Shown piece after piece: positions 14,850 through 23,160 of a DNA stretch of 28,796 nt (its first letter is position 1; the number at the start of each line of letters is the position of its first letter). The stretch is from assembly GCA_026389415.1 (NCBI GenBank), contig JAPLHX010000273.1:1-28796 (forward strand). Reading direction: 5' to 3'. The notes under the pieces were generated by a model. It was not told the origin of the DNA. It did not search any database and saw nothing but the letters and a program-made list of their open reading frames with translations. This DNA is from Coprothermobacterota bacterium. GTDB lineage: Bacteria; Caldisericota; JANLFM01. The position numbers and the translations under genes are program-made.

Positions 14850-16724
14850 ATGACAAAACAAGCACGCATTTTACTGTTAGGTGGTTTGCTTGTGCTATTT
14901 CTCCTGGTGGCATTGTACGAAATCTACTCCTTGCTCGACCTCGGTTCTCAGGGTTGGATTCTTCTCATAGTTTGCCTTATATGGGGATTGGTCTCTGTTG
15001 CAATAGGCATTGCCCTATCAAACAGGACGCTCCACCAACAAAGCCTGTACCAGGAAGGCGAAGATCGATTTCTCGCACTGATCGAACGGATTCCGGAATG
15101 CGTATTTCTGATGAACATTCCCGATCGACGATTGCTGAAGGCCAATGCCGCATTCCGCGAAGTACTGGGATATTCTTTGACCCAGGTTGCCCAAATGACG
15201 ATCTACGATCTGGCGGTGCTGGATCGAGATGCGATCAATCAGCAAGTTCAACGTACCATTGGCATCAAACGAAATTTTCTTGGCTCGCAAAACTACCGAA
15301 AAAAAGACGGTTCGGTGATCGGGGTCGAAGTTGCGGTGGATCTAGTGAGTTACCGAGGTCAGGATACCCTTTGCTATGTCGTGTTTGATACAACCGAACG
15401 TCGCCAGGCCAATGAAAAGATCCAAATCTTAGCGTACTCCGATTCTCTTACCGGTTTACCCAATCGGGTTCTTTTCCAGGATCGCTTGAAGCTTGCAATG
15501 GCTCAAGCGGACCGACATGATCGACGCTTGGCTCTGCTGTTCCTGGATCTGGATAACTTTAAGAATATCAATGATACCCTAGGGCATTCGATCGGCGACC
15601 AATTGCTGAAATCCGTTGCAGATCGGCTGAAGGATTTGGTAAGAGAATCGGACACCATCGCTCGGTTTGGGGGCGATGAATTCATCCTGCTGATCGGGGA
15701 TGTTGCCAGACAAGAAGATGTAGCACGAGCCGCTGAACGAATCATGGAGCGAATCCAGCCACCCTTTGTCTTTTCCGGCTATGAAGTAATTACGACTGGA
15801 AGCGTCGGGATTGTTTTCTATCCCGATGATGGCAAGGACATGGAAGCGTTACTGCGAAATGTGGATACGGCAATGTACAACGCTAAGGGGCAAGGGCGAA
15901 ATAACTTTCAGTTCTACAATCGTTCGATGAACTTGAAACTAGCCGATCTGTTAGTGCTCAAGAATGGTTTGGTGCACGCTTTGGAACGTAAAGAGTTCGT
16001 GGCCTTCTTCCAACCTCAGTACAGAATAGGAGATGGTGAATTGATCGGAGCGGAAGCACTCATCCGCTGGGTGCACCCCGATCGCGGTCTGGTGTCTCCA
16101 GATCTTTTCATCTCTTTAGCAGAGGAAACAGGATTGATCGTACCGATCGGACAGCAAATGCTGCGCACTGCTTGCCGCCAATGGCGGAACTGGCAAGCGT
16201 CTGTTCCGGAGATGACGGTGGCAGTGAATCTCTCGGCCAGAGAGTTCCGTCAGGAAAACCTGGTCTCCATCGTGGCTGGAATCTTAAAGGACACGGGACT
16301 AAAACCAAGTTTGTTGGAGATAGAAATCACCGAGAGTAGTGCCATGCAAAACGTGGAATTTACCAAGCGCCTGTTGGATGAATTGAAGGAAATGGGCATC
16401 AAGATTGCCATCGATGATTTTGGCACCGGCTATTCTTCGCTAAGTTACCTGACACGCTTCCCCATCGACACCGTCAAGGTCGACCGGTCTTTCATAAAAG
16501 AGATTCTGCATGACCGTAGGACGGCAGCCATCGTTTCCGGCATCATAGCCTTAGCGCATAGCTTGGAGTTTTCCGTGATCGCGGAAGGGGTTGATAAGCC
16601 GGAGCAATTGGCCTGGCTGGAACAAGAGGGTTGTGACAAGGTACAGGGTTTCTTGTTTTCCCCACCGATTCCGGCATCTCTCTTTGGGGAGAAATTGTTG
16701 CGGACGAAAACGGTGGGGGGCTGA
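14850..16724 (+). CDS. Membrane PAS-GGDEF-EAL cyclic-di-GMP signalling protein
   Basis: The 624-aa protein has two membrane helices (about 6-27 and 35-57), a PAS domain (about 70-185), a GGDEF domain (about 190-355) and an EAL domain (about 375-615). The cyclase site is intact as FGGDEF (about 274-279), with DLDNFKNINDTLGH before it. No RxxD inhibitory site is evident just upstream. The phosphodiesterase site is intact: AEALIRW (about 401), NLSARE, EITES, DDFGTGYSSL (about 521), KVDRSFI and AEGV. Both catalytic sites therefore look competent, so it may make or break c-di-GMP depending on the PAS signal. GAGGAAGG precedes the ATG. It stands alone as a transcription unit. Confidence 0.93.
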   Translation: MTKQARILLLGGLLVLFLLVALYEIYSLLDLGSQGWILLIVCLIWGLVSVAIGIALSNRTLHQQSLYQEGEDRFLALIERIPECVFLMNIPDRRLLKANAAFREVLGYSLTQVAQMTIYDLAVLDRDAINQQVQRTIGIKRNFLGSQNYRKKDGSVIGVEVAVDLVSYRGQDTLCYVVFDTTERRQANEKIQILAYSDSLTGLPNRVLFQDRLKLAMAQADRHDRRLALLFLDLDNFKNINDTLGHSIGDQLLKSVADRLKDLVRESDTIARFGGDEFILLIGDVARQEDVARAAERIMERIQPPFVFSGYEVITTGSVGIVFYPDDGKDMEALLRNVDTAMYNAKGQGRNNFQFYNRSMNLKLADLLVLKNGLVHALERKEFVAFFQPQYRIGDGELIGAEALIRWVHPDRGLVSPDLFISLAEETGLIVPIGQQMLRTACRQWRNWQASVPEMTVAVNLSAREFRQENLVSIVAGILKDTGLKPSLLEIEITESSAMQNVEFTKRLLDELKEMGIKIAIDDFGTGYSSLSYLTRFPIDTVKVDRSFIKEILHDRRTAAIVSGIIALAHSLEFSVIAEGVDKPEQLAWLEQEGCDKVQGFLFSPPIPASLFGEKLLRTKTVGG

Positions 16725-16822
16725 TCGGTAATTCTGATGGTTGTCCCCCCCACAAATTCCCTTCCCACAAACGCCGGCAACGCATTCCGGACAGGTTTCA
16801 CCGACGCAAGCTCCGCCCAGTC

Positions 16823-17091
16823 CTAGGTTTGCCGATCCACCAGGGAGGCCATGCGAACGGCATCCTCCACCGAAGATTTCGGTTTATAACGACCGTTGAA
16901 GACGACAATCCCCAGCCCTTGCCTGCCGGCCTAAGGGAATTCCCCCGGCATCCGATGGCGCTTCCACAGGGTCCAGATTGTAGTTCCGGGAAAGAAGCTC
17001 GGCCCGACGCTTCTTGATCCGGAGCGATGTCTGGCGATTGGAGCTGCCCTCCGGCGCGTGCCGCATTTGGTCTTGCATCTTTTTCTGTCAT
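16823..17091 (-). pseudogene. Small frameshifted gene, unknown family
   Basis: Two minus-strand frames together look like one protein of about 85 residues. The first, from ATG 17078, reads a basic helix including LRIKKRRAELLSRNYNLD and then PVEAPSDAGGIP. The second, shifted by one base, reads IVVFNGRYKPKSSVEDAVRM and stops at a TAG at 16823-16825. Removing one G from the GGGG run near 16911 joins them as ARAGIVVFNGRYKPKS. Neither half is recognised. An alternative ATG at 17091 is in a third frame. A -10 TATAGT (complement of 17109-17114) fits as promoter. The rest of 16725-17139 holds no other feature beyond a C7 run at 16745-16751. It may be a sequencing error in a real gene. Confidence 0.4.
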
Positions 17092-17108
17092 CTTGGTGTC
17101 CGCTTTTC

Positions 17109-17130
17109 ACTATAATCACCTCACAAGGAG
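17109..17130. promoter_or_regulatory. Divergent promoter with overlapping -10 elements, and DUF2087 ribosome binding site
   Basis: On the plus strand TATAAT (17111-17116) serves the DUF2087 gene, with AAGGAG at 17125-17130. On the minus strand TATAGT (complement of 17109-17114) overlaps it and points toward the small broken gene. The segment is nearly symmetric, as described for bidirectional bacterial promoters. Clear -35 hexamers are not visible on either side. Confidence 0.5.
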
Positions 17131-17139
17131 ACACCACTG

Positions 17140-17436
17140 GTGGAACAAGTGAACGCAGAAATACCCAAAGAACTTCGCCATTATCTTGACGGCCGAGAAC
17201 GGCTTAAGGTTTGGCCTGGAAGACAAAAACGCCAGCGACTGGCGATCCTCTATTTGGCGGGCAAGTTTGATTCCAGGCGCGATTATACGGAACGAGAAGT
17301 AAATGAGCTATTGCTGCAATGGCACACTTTTGCAGACGTTGCGCTCTTGCGGAGGCTGATGTTTGATTGGGGGTTCCTGGGTCGCACCATCGATGGCGCT
17401 CGTTATTGGCGAATGGATCCGGATCCGGAAAAGTAG
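17140..17436 (+). CDS. DUF2087-domain protein
   Basis: The 98-aa protein is nearly all DUF2087, a small helical winged-helix-like domain often attached to ArsR or GCN5 proteins. Family features seen are YLDGRERLKVWPGRQKRQRL (about 14-33), LAGKFDSRRDYTEREVNELL (about 38-57), the RLMFDWGFLGR segment and the closing GARYWRM. The biochemical role of the family is not established; a nucleic-acid-related role is only guessed. The start is GTG at 17140 with AAGGAG nine nt upstream, under a perfect TATAAT. Its 3' end overlaps the 3' end of the radical SAM gene on the opposite strand by 34 bp. Confidence 0.8.
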   Translation: MEQVNAEIPKELRHYLDGRERLKVWPGRQKRQRLAILYLAGKFDSRRDYTEREVNELLLQWHTFADVALLRRLMFDWGFLGRTIDGARYWRMDPDPEK

Positions 17437-18746
17437 ACGGGAGATCCGCACTCTGCCGCCAGCGATTCGATCGGCTGACCACAGAGATCCCTTCCGGCAT
17501 CGAAGGGTGCGGCAGGCAATAATAACCAATCCCAAGCCGTGCCGGCATACCGAAGCTCCTGGCATGTCTTGAGGATATCCTGGACGCAAAGCAACCCAGC
17601 CACGCGAATCGAACCGCCGAAGGTTTGGTTGGCTGCGATGGAAACCGGTAGGTCGTGAAATCCTGCGCCCAGTGCCGTGGTTAGAATCGGCGCAGCCAAC
17701 TCGCTGGTCAGTATCAGTCCACGGCCGGAAGAGGGAGTGAATCGAAATGTGTCTTCCAGCTCTCGTCTGCTGATATCTCGTGAAACCACCACGCCACTCT
17801 TGGCTCCCCGTTCTTTTTCCAGTTGAAGCCAGAGGACATCGTTTTGTCGCTCCACCCGGCACAATGGGTTCACTGCTCGTTCCAATGCAGCAAAGGCATC
17901 CACCCGGGAGAAAGGGATCTCTCCGTCAATCAGTGTAATCCGATCCCCCGGGCAGAAACCGGCCAGAGCTGCCGGCGATCCGGGAAACACTCCATCCACA
18001 TCCGCCGCCAAGTCATCCAAAATGGGCGGCTCCAAGATCATTGGTGCCGCCACCTCTTTTCGCCAGCCTTGAACTCGCCTTGATTGTTCACGCCAATATG
18101 CCAGGGAACCTTGTAGCTCTTCCGGTGCCAATGCCGAACCGCCCGGGAGCAATAAGCGCAGGAGCGATGCACCCCAGGCAGCAGCTTGCTTCAATGAGAC
18201 CGGGACCTCTGACAGAAAGGGCGGAGCCAACAGAAATGAAGCCTGAAAGGGCACCCCATTCTCACCCAGGCAATGGAATTGTTGGAGGGTTCGCTCCGGC
18301 CGAGGATCCTCCAGCCAGCGATTCCGAGTGTGGGGAACCAACGAGTTGAACGAGATCACCAATTCCAGCGGAACGAGCGTTGCCAGTTCCCTTTGCATCT
18401 CCCCAGACAAAAGAAGTCCGTTTGTGGTGAGCTGGATCTGCGCTTGGGGAAAGCGTGAACGCAATCGCTGCAGGACTTGCAGGCATTGCGGGTGAAGCAA
18501 GGGTTCACCTTCGCAAAGACGGGTGGCCGATTCCCCGATCACGATTTTCCGACAGGGGTCGAGAAAGTCAAAAAGCGGTTCGAGCTCACTCAATTTCAGG
18601 AAGGGTAACCTTCTGATCCTGATTCCGGGCGGATTGTATCGGTTGGAACAGAAGTAGCAATTTAAGTTGCAGGGACTCCCCAGGGGAAGCACGTTGAATC
18701 GTGCCACCGTGGAAGCGAGTTCGGCCAGGAGCGCCCCGTTCTGCAA
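17403..18746 (-). CDS. Radical SAM protein with PDZ and DUF512-like regions
   Basis: The 447-aa protein starts with a radical SAM segment whose cluster cysteines are C26, C30 and C33 in SPCNLNCYFCSN (CX3CX2C). This is followed by a GEPLLHP strand and QLTTNGLLL. A PDZ-like stretch, VFPGSPAALAGFCPGDRITLIDG (about 252-275), comes next. The C-terminal 120 residues (GRGLILTSELAAPIL, then VAGLLCVQDILKT and LLLPAAPFDAGRD) resemble the end of DUF512. In the usual DUF512 family the PDZ comes first, so the order here is rearranged. The start is a TTG four nt after the tsaD stop, in one apparent operon. The function is unknown; no partner peptide is visible nearby. Confidence 0.75.
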   Translation of the reverse strand: MQNGALLAELASTVARFNVLPLGSPCNLNCYFCSNRYNPPGIRIRRLPFLKLSELEPLFDFLDPCRKIVIGESATRLCEGEPLLHPQCLQVLQRLRSRFPQAQIQLTTNGLLLSGEMQRELATLVPLELVISFNSLVPHTRNRWLEDPRPERTLQQFHCLGENGVPFQASFLLAPPFLSEVPVSLKQAAAWGASLLRLLLPGGSALAPEELQGSLAYWREQSRRVQGWRKEVAAPMILEPPILDDLAADVDGVFPGSPAALAGFCPGDRITLIDGEIPFSRVDAFAALERAVNPLCRVERQNDVLWLQLEKERGAKSGVVVSRDISRRELEDTFRFTPSSGRGLILTSELAAPILTTALGAGFHDLPVSIAANQTFGGSIRVAGLLCVQDILKTCQELRYAGTAWDWLLLPAAPFDAGRDLCGQPIESLAAECGSPVYFSGSGSIRQ

Positions 18747-18750
18747 ATGC

Positions 18751-19755
18751 TCAGTCCAAACGGAACAAGCTCAGATTTGGATCGGCGTCCTCGCGTAAAG
18801 AGAGGAACCTCCCTTTTTGCAGGTTTGCCAACCCTGCTCGGGCAATCATCAACGCATTATCCGTGCAGAGCCCAGGGGAAGGAACCTGCAGAGTCACATT
18901 TCTTCGGTCGGCAAGCTCCTGCATCCGCTGACGCAAACGATGGTTGGCAGCCACCCCGCCACACACAATGAGCTGGCGGATGCCGGTCTGATCGATGGCG
19001 CGTTCTGTCTTACGGATCAATGCTTGGACGATGGCCTCCTGAAAAGACGCCACCAAGTTGGCTAAAGGCAAACTTCTACCTTCCTTGCGCCAAGCTTCCG
19101 CGAAGGTAAGCACGGAAGTTTTTAAGCCGGAAAAGGAAAAATCCAAAGGGTTATCCAATTCTCCCACCGGGAAGCGGTGGAAGGCGGGATTGCCCTGAGC
19201 AGCCAGACGTTGGATTTCCGGCCCGCCAGGGTAGGGTAGACCGAGGAAACGGGCAATTTTATCCAGCGTTTCCCCCGCGGCATCGTCGCGAGTCGTCCCC
19301 AACGGGTGGAAGCGTTCCAGCTCATCCAGCAAGACCAGTTCGGTATGACCGCCGGAAACGATCAAGGCGATTGCAGGCAGCTTCTGGGGGAACTCTAGAA
19401 ATGTGGCATACACATGACCGGCTAAATGGTTGACGCCCAACAATGGCAGCCTATAGGCAATCGCCACTGCCTTGGCAAACTCCAAGCCCACCAGCAATGC
19501 ACCGACCAATCCCGGACCTTGGGTGACAGCGATCGCTTTAACCTCGATCCAACCAGAATCGACCCGCCCGAAAGCCTCTTCAATCAGGGGAACCAGCATT
19601 TCCAGGTGTCTGCGGGAGGCCAGCTCCGGTACTACACCGCCATAAGGGGTATGCAAATCGACTTGGGAAGAAATGAGGGAGACCAGCGCCTGGCCGTTCT
19701 CTTCCAGCAATGCCACCGCAGTCTCGTCGCAAGAGGTCTCAATGCCAAGGATCAT
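18751..19755 (-). CDS. tsaD: tRNA N6-adenosine threonylcarbamoyltransferase TsaD
   Basis: The 334-aa enzyme transfers the threonylcarbamoyl group to A37 of ANN-decoding tRNAs, working with TsaB, TsaE and TsaC (not in the window). Metal ligands H110 and H114 lie in NHLAGHVYATFLE. ASKHA-fold motifs are MILGIETSCDETA at the start, GPGLVGALLVG (about 80-90), IVSGGHTEL (about 130) and CGGVAANHRLR near the C-terminus. The ATG at 19755 gives the conserved N-terminus; the longer open frame to 19917 is rejected. There is no strong ribosome binding site, but AACAAT lies seven nt before the ATG, a possible leaderless start. The radical SAM gene follows with four intervening bases. Confidence 0.95.
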   Translation of the reverse strand: MILGIETSCDETAVALLEENGQALVSLISSQVDLHTPYGGVVPELASRRHLEMLVPLIEEAFGRVDSGWIEVKAIAVTQGPGLVGALLVGLEFAKAVAIAYRLPLLGVNHLAGHVYATFLEFPQKLPAIALIVSGGHTELVLLDELERFHPLGTTRDDAAGETLDKIARFLGLPYPGGPEIQRLAAQGNPAFHRFPVGELDNPLDFSFSGLKTSVLTFAEAWRKEGRSLPLANLVASFQEAIVQALIRKTERAIDQTGIRQLIVCGGVAANHRLRQRMQELADRRNVTLQVPSPGLCTDNALMIARAGLANLQKGRFLSLREDADPNLSLFRLD

Positions 19756-19766
19756 GTTCCGTATTG

Positions 19767-19779
19767 TTCCAATTTGGAA
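19767..19779. promoter_or_regulatory. Palindrome in the divergent tsaD/DUF998 spacer
   Basis: TTCCAA-T-TTGGAA is a perfect 13-bp inverted repeat inside the 64-bp space between the divergent starts at 19755 and 19820. It lies where the tsaD -10 to -35 region would be. It may be an operator or chance. Confidence 0.3.
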
Positions 19780-19819
19780 GGAAAAATGGAAGGAAGCAGT
19801 GAGTTCGTTCCACGATGAT

Positions 19820-20500
19820 ATGCTTGAACCCATGGGCCGCTCTTGCCGTGCACCTTCACTGTTTTTGATTCGAGCAACGGCGCTGGCTGGAATGATGGGT
19901 CCGCCCTTGTTTGCCATTTTGGTTACGATCGGCGCTTTGCTTGAGCCGAATTACGATTGGGTGCGGCAAACAATCAGTCAGTTGGTTTGGGGTTCTACGG
20001 GCTGGCTGCAGACATTCGCGTTTATCCTGTTCGCCCTCTGTCTAGCGATGCTGGCCGGTGGATTGAGCTGGCATTGGCGGGGGAAATCCACTCGCTGGCT
20101 TTCCTTCGGTTTGATGCTGTTGGCTTTTAGCTTCTTGCTGATTGCCTGTTTTCCGACGGACCACCCGGGCGTTCGGACTGCGATCGGCATCTGGCACCAG
20201 CAGGTCACCCGCGGCGCGATATTGCTGTTCGTACTATGTACAATGCTGTCTCCGGTTTTGCTTTGGCGGGACATTTGCTGGCGGGATCTGTCCATTGCAG
20301 GTGTGATCGTCGCAGCGATTACTTTGAGTATGGCTCTCGGTTGGGACTGGTTCCCCGCAGAATGGTTAAAAAACTGGAAGGGTCTTTATGAGAGATTGAT
20401 GCTAATCCCGGCGTTCCTTTGGCTGGAACTAATTTCCAGCCGTCTGTGGAAGCGATCCTGTCCGGAAAAAAGATCATCCGATCGGGATCGGTTTGGGTGA
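19820..20500 (+). CDS. DUF998-type integral membrane protein
   Basis: The roughly 226-aa protein has six predicted membrane helices spaced along its length: about 18-38, 56-76, 84-105, 121-140, 146-166 and 185-200. The DUF998 hallmark is the extracellular loop after the first helix, which reads NYDWVRQTISQLVWGSTGW. The second typical loop reads ACFPTDHPG, with its conserved Phe-Pro-Asp. The function of the family is unknown. The start is uncertain: ATG at 19820 or 19832. TATGCT sits seven nt before 19832 and no Shine-Dalgarno is evident. The longer open frame from 19673 overlaps tsaD and is rejected. The stop lies one base from the stop of the DUF6485 gene on the other strand. Confidence 0.75.
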   Translation: MLEPMGRSCRAPSLFLIRATALAGMMGPPLFAILVTIGALLEPNYDWVRQTISQLVWGSTGWLQTFAFILFALCLAMLAGGLSWHWRGKSTRWLSFGLMLLAFSFLLIACFPTDHPGVRTAIGIWHQQVTRGAILLFVLCTMLSPVLLWRDICWRDLSIAGVIVAAITLSMALGWDWFPAEWLKNWKGLYERLMLIPAFLWLELISSRLWKRSCPEKRSSDRDRFG

Positions 20501-20501
20501 A

Positions 20502-20699
20502 TTACGGCGGGCTTATAATCCGGATGAAATGCTCCCGGGAACGATCATAGGTTCGCTCTGCCTCTGGTGGAAAACAACAGCCCGGAAGTTCTCGCATTTG
20601 CAAGTGGTACCTCAGGCACTGGCAGCATCTCCCTTTGCGCGAGCAGGGCTCATAGGTACAGTTACAGGAGATCCGATTCGTTTTCAGGGTGCAATCCAT
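20502..20699 (-). CDS. DUF6485-like cysteine-rich mini-protein
   Basis: The 65-aa protein is packed with cysteines: C3, then CNC at 12-14, C19, C25-C26, C28 and a CC near 42-43. The central stretch, CTYEPCSRKGRCCQCLRYH followed by ELPGCCFPPEAERTYDRS, fits the small DUF6485 family, whose cysteines suggest zinc or iron binding; no function is known. The start is taken as the ATG at 20699, since the longer open frame overlaps the end of ltaE. It lies 19 bp downstream of ltaE on the same strand and is probably cotranscribed. The ribosome binding site is weak (GAGAATGAG). Confidence 0.7.
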   Translation of the reverse strand: MDCTLKTNRISCNCTYEPCSRKGRCCQCLRYHLQMRELPGCCFPPEAERTYDRSREHFIRIISPP

Positions 20700-20718
20700 G
20701 ATCGACTCATTCTCGCTA

Positions 20719-21744
20719 TCAATTGAGTAATTCCTCAAGGACGTCGGTAGCGTACCGAATTTGATCGAAAGAAACATCTTTGTGCGTTACCAGGCGGATT
20801 CGCTGATTGTCTTCCATTGCCAGACAAAACACGCCCTGTTCCACCAGCTTTTTTTCCATCAATGCAGCATTTCCTTCTCTTAAACCGAAGACCACGATGT
20901 TGGTTTGGGGCCATGGCCAACCCGGTTCTACCTTGGAGCAGCTTTGAATGACTTCCGCCAGGATTTGCGCTTTTTGATGATCCTCAGCCAGACGCTGGAT
21001 CATTTCTTCCAGCGCAACCAGACCGCAAGCCGCCAATACGCCAACCTGACGCATTCCTCCACCATACAGCTTGCGGACAACCCGCGCCTCTTTGATGAAA
21101 TCCGCGCTGCCGACCACCATCGAACCAACAGGGCAACCCAAACCTTTGGACAGACAGAACATCAGCGAGTCCACCGGTGAGGCGTACGCGGCAGCGGGAA
21201 TCCCGGAGGCCACCACAGCATTGAACAAGCGGGCGCCATCCATGTGCACTTTTGCGCCCCGCTCCTGTGCGATCCGGGCGATCGCCTGGATGATTTCTAA
21301 TGGGTAAATCGTGCCGCCGGCCATCATCGACGTTTGCTCGATACAGACGAGTTTGGTCGACGGACAATGAATGTCGTTGATGCGGAAGAGAGCGGGCAAC
21401 TCATCCGGCTGAATGATCCCGCCCTTGCCTTTGGTCAGGCATGTTTGCACCTGAGCCAACGCGGCCAAACCACCTACTTCATGTACCCAGAGATGGGCTT
21501 CCTCCTGCAGGATAATCTCTGAACCGCGAGGAGCCTGGACCCTGACGCAGATTTGGTTGGCCATGGTGCCGCTGGGGACGAACAGGGCGGCTTCCTTACC
21601 GCATAAGGCAGCAGACTGCTCTTCCAGTGAGTTCACGGTGGGATCTTCCGCGAATACATCATCGCCCACCTCCGCATCATACATGGCCTTGCGCATTCTC
21701 TCTGTTGGTATAGTGAAGGTATCGGAACGCAATTCCACTCGCAT
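20719..21744 (-). CDS. ltaE: Low-specificity L-threonine aldolase
   Basis: The 341-aa PLP enzyme cleaves L-threonine or allo-threonine to glycine and acetaldehyde. It starts with the canonical MRVELRSDTFTIPTERMRKAM. The cofactor lysine is about K200 in MFCLSKGLGCPVGS. Other family blocks are GDDVFAEDPTVNSLE, FVPSGTMANQI, HMDGARLFNA and RKLYGGGMRQVG. The ATG at 21744 follows AAGGAGAAAACG, which fixes the start against the longer open frame to 21768. A candidate -10 TACAAT (complement of 21777-21782) lies just upstream, and a 24-bp palindrome separates it from the aminotransferase gene on the same strand. The DUF6485 gene follows 19 bp downstream. Confidence 0.93.
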   Translation of the reverse strand: MRVELRSDTFTIPTERMRKAMYDAEVGDDVFAEDPTVNSLEEQSAALCGKEAALFVPSGTMANQICVRVQAPRGSEIILQEEAHLWVHEVGGLAALAQVQTCLTKGKGGIIQPDELPALFRINDIHCPSTKLVCIEQTSMMAGGTIYPLEIIQAIARIAQERGAKVHMDGARLFNAVVASGIPAAAYASPVDSLMFCLSKGLGCPVGSMVVGSADFIKEARVVRKLYGGGMRQVGVLAACGLVALEEMIQRLAEDHQKAQILAEVIQSCSKVEPGWPWPQTNIVVFGLREGNAALMEKKLVEQGVFCLAMEDNQRIRLVTHKDVSFDQIRYATDVLEELLN

Positions 21745-21812
21745 CGTTTTCTCCTTAAACAGTGGCAATTGCTCTGATTGTAAAAGTTTTTTTTGGAGAC
21801 CACCAGAATGAA

Positions 21813-21836
21813 GAGGGCGGCCTGCAGGCCGCCCTC
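21813..21836 (-). terminator. Strong hairpin downstream of the class I aminotransferase
   Basis: A perfect 24-base palindrome, with arms GAGGGCGGCCTG and its complement, can form a G+C-rich hairpin 22 bases past the aminotransferase stop. A T run is weak on the minus strand; on the plus strand GATTTT follows. It may act as a terminator or a 3' stabiliser. Confidence 0.6.
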
Positions 21837-21858
21837 GATTTTCAGCGAGGTGCGCTGA

Positions 21859-23064
21859 TTACTGGAGGTGACGCTTGATGACTCCGGCTAGCCGACGAAT
21901 CCCTTCGCGATTGATCTCCGGGGGATTGAAGGAGAAGTTCAAACGTATGCTGTTTTCACCACGACCATCCGGGTAAAAACTCGTGCCGGACACATAGGCT
22001 ACTTTTGCTGCGAGGGAGTCGGCCAGCATGGCTGTGGTGTCGATGGATTTGGGACAATCCACCCAAAGAAACATCCCGCCTTCGGGATGAGTCCACTTGA
22101 CGCCCTCCGGCATGAACTCGGCGCATGCTTCCAACATGGCATCGCGTTTTTTCTTGTATTCCGGGCGAATCACTTCCACATACTCTGCCATGTACCCTCG
22201 TTTGCAGAATTCATACGCGATCAGTTGGGTGAAAGGAGAAGTGCAGAGATCGGTGGCTTGTTTTGCCAGCGCCAACTTGCGCACGAACACTTCCGGGCCG
22301 ATGACCCAACCGATGCGTAACCCGGGACTGAGGATCTTAGAAAAGGTTTCCATATAAACAACATGCCCATTGCTGTCCATCGAAGCAATGGAGGGAACGC
22401 GCTCACCTTGGTAGCGCAGGGCATGATAGGGATGATCTTCTACAATCGGAATGTTGTATTGCTCCGATATGACGAGTAATTGCCTGCGCCGTTCCACTGA
22501 CATGGTTAAACCGGTTGGGTTTTGAAAAGAGGGGACCACATAGATGAATTTGATCGATTTGTTAGCCTGTCGAAGGGTTTTTAATCGATCCTCAAGGATG
22601 TCTATGCGGATGCCATCGTGATCCATGTCGATGGCAATGCACTGACCCTGGAAGGCGGAAAAAGCCTGCAGTGCACCCAGGTAGGAGGGCGCTTCCACTA
22701 GTGCGATATCGCCCGGATCTAACATCACTTTTGCGATTAGGTCCAGTGCTTGCTGGGAGGAAGCGGTGACCACCACATTTTCCGCTGTAGCACGGATTCC
22801 CCTATCTACGGACATCTCCGCCAGCAAAGCCCGTAGCGCAGGTACGCCTTCGGTAGTGCCATAACCAAGGGCTGTAGGGGCATTGTTGGTGAGCACATCG
22901 TTGACGCATTCGCGAATTCGCTCCACCGGGAATAATCGCGGATCGGGCATCCCTCCACCCAAGGAAATGATGTCGGGTTGGTTCACGAGTTTGAGCAGTT
23001 CGCGAATGGCGGAGCCTTTTATCAGCTTGGCCCGCTCAGAAAATAGTGCATCCCACGAAATCAT
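21859..23064 (-). CDS. PLP-dependent class I aminotransferase (2-aminoadipate aminotransferase-like)
   Basis: The 401-aa enzyme belongs to the subgroup of class I aminotransferases related to LysN/2-aminoadipate aminotransferase and to the C-terminal half of MocR regulators. The cofactor lysine is about K243 in METFSKILSPGLRIGW. Other features are ISLGGGMPDPRLFPVE (about 33-48), GYGTTEGVPALR, TASSQQALDLIAKV, VVPSFQNPTGLTMS (about 175-188), VEDHPYHALRY, and NSIRLNFSF near the C-terminus with the substrate-binding Arg. Length is normal, and there is no DNA-binding domain, so it is not a MocR regulator. GGAGGTAACGG precedes the ATG. The substrate is probably a branched, aromatic or aminoadipate-type amino acid but cannot be fixed. 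It stands apart from ltaE by a hairpin. Confidence 0.9.
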   Translation of the reverse strand: MISWDALFSERAKLIKGSAIRELLKLVNQPDIISLGGGMPDPRLFPVERIRECVNDVLTNNAPTALGYGTTEGVPALRALLAEMSVDRGIRATAENVVVTASSQQALDLIAKVMLDPGDIALVEAPSYLGALQAFSAFQGQCIAIDMDHDGIRIDILEDRLKTLRQANKSIKFIYVVPSFQNPTGLTMSVERRRQLLVISEQYNIPIVEDHPYHALRYQGERVPSIASMDSNGHVVYMETFSKILSPGLRIGWVIGPEVFVRKLALAKQATDLCTSPFTQLIAYEFCKRGYMAEYVEVIRPEYKKKRDAMLEACAEFMPEGVKWTHPEGGMFLWVDCPKSIDTTAMLADSLAAKVAYVSGTSFYPDGRGENSIRLNFSFNPPEINREGIRRLAGVIKRHLQ

Positions 23065-23160
23065 CCGTTACCTCCATGCAGGTTTTGGGGGTTTTTGAAG
23101 GAGCTTGAGATTCCCTTAGTGATTATCACACTGCCACGAAACGTTAAGCAAGTGCCCCCT

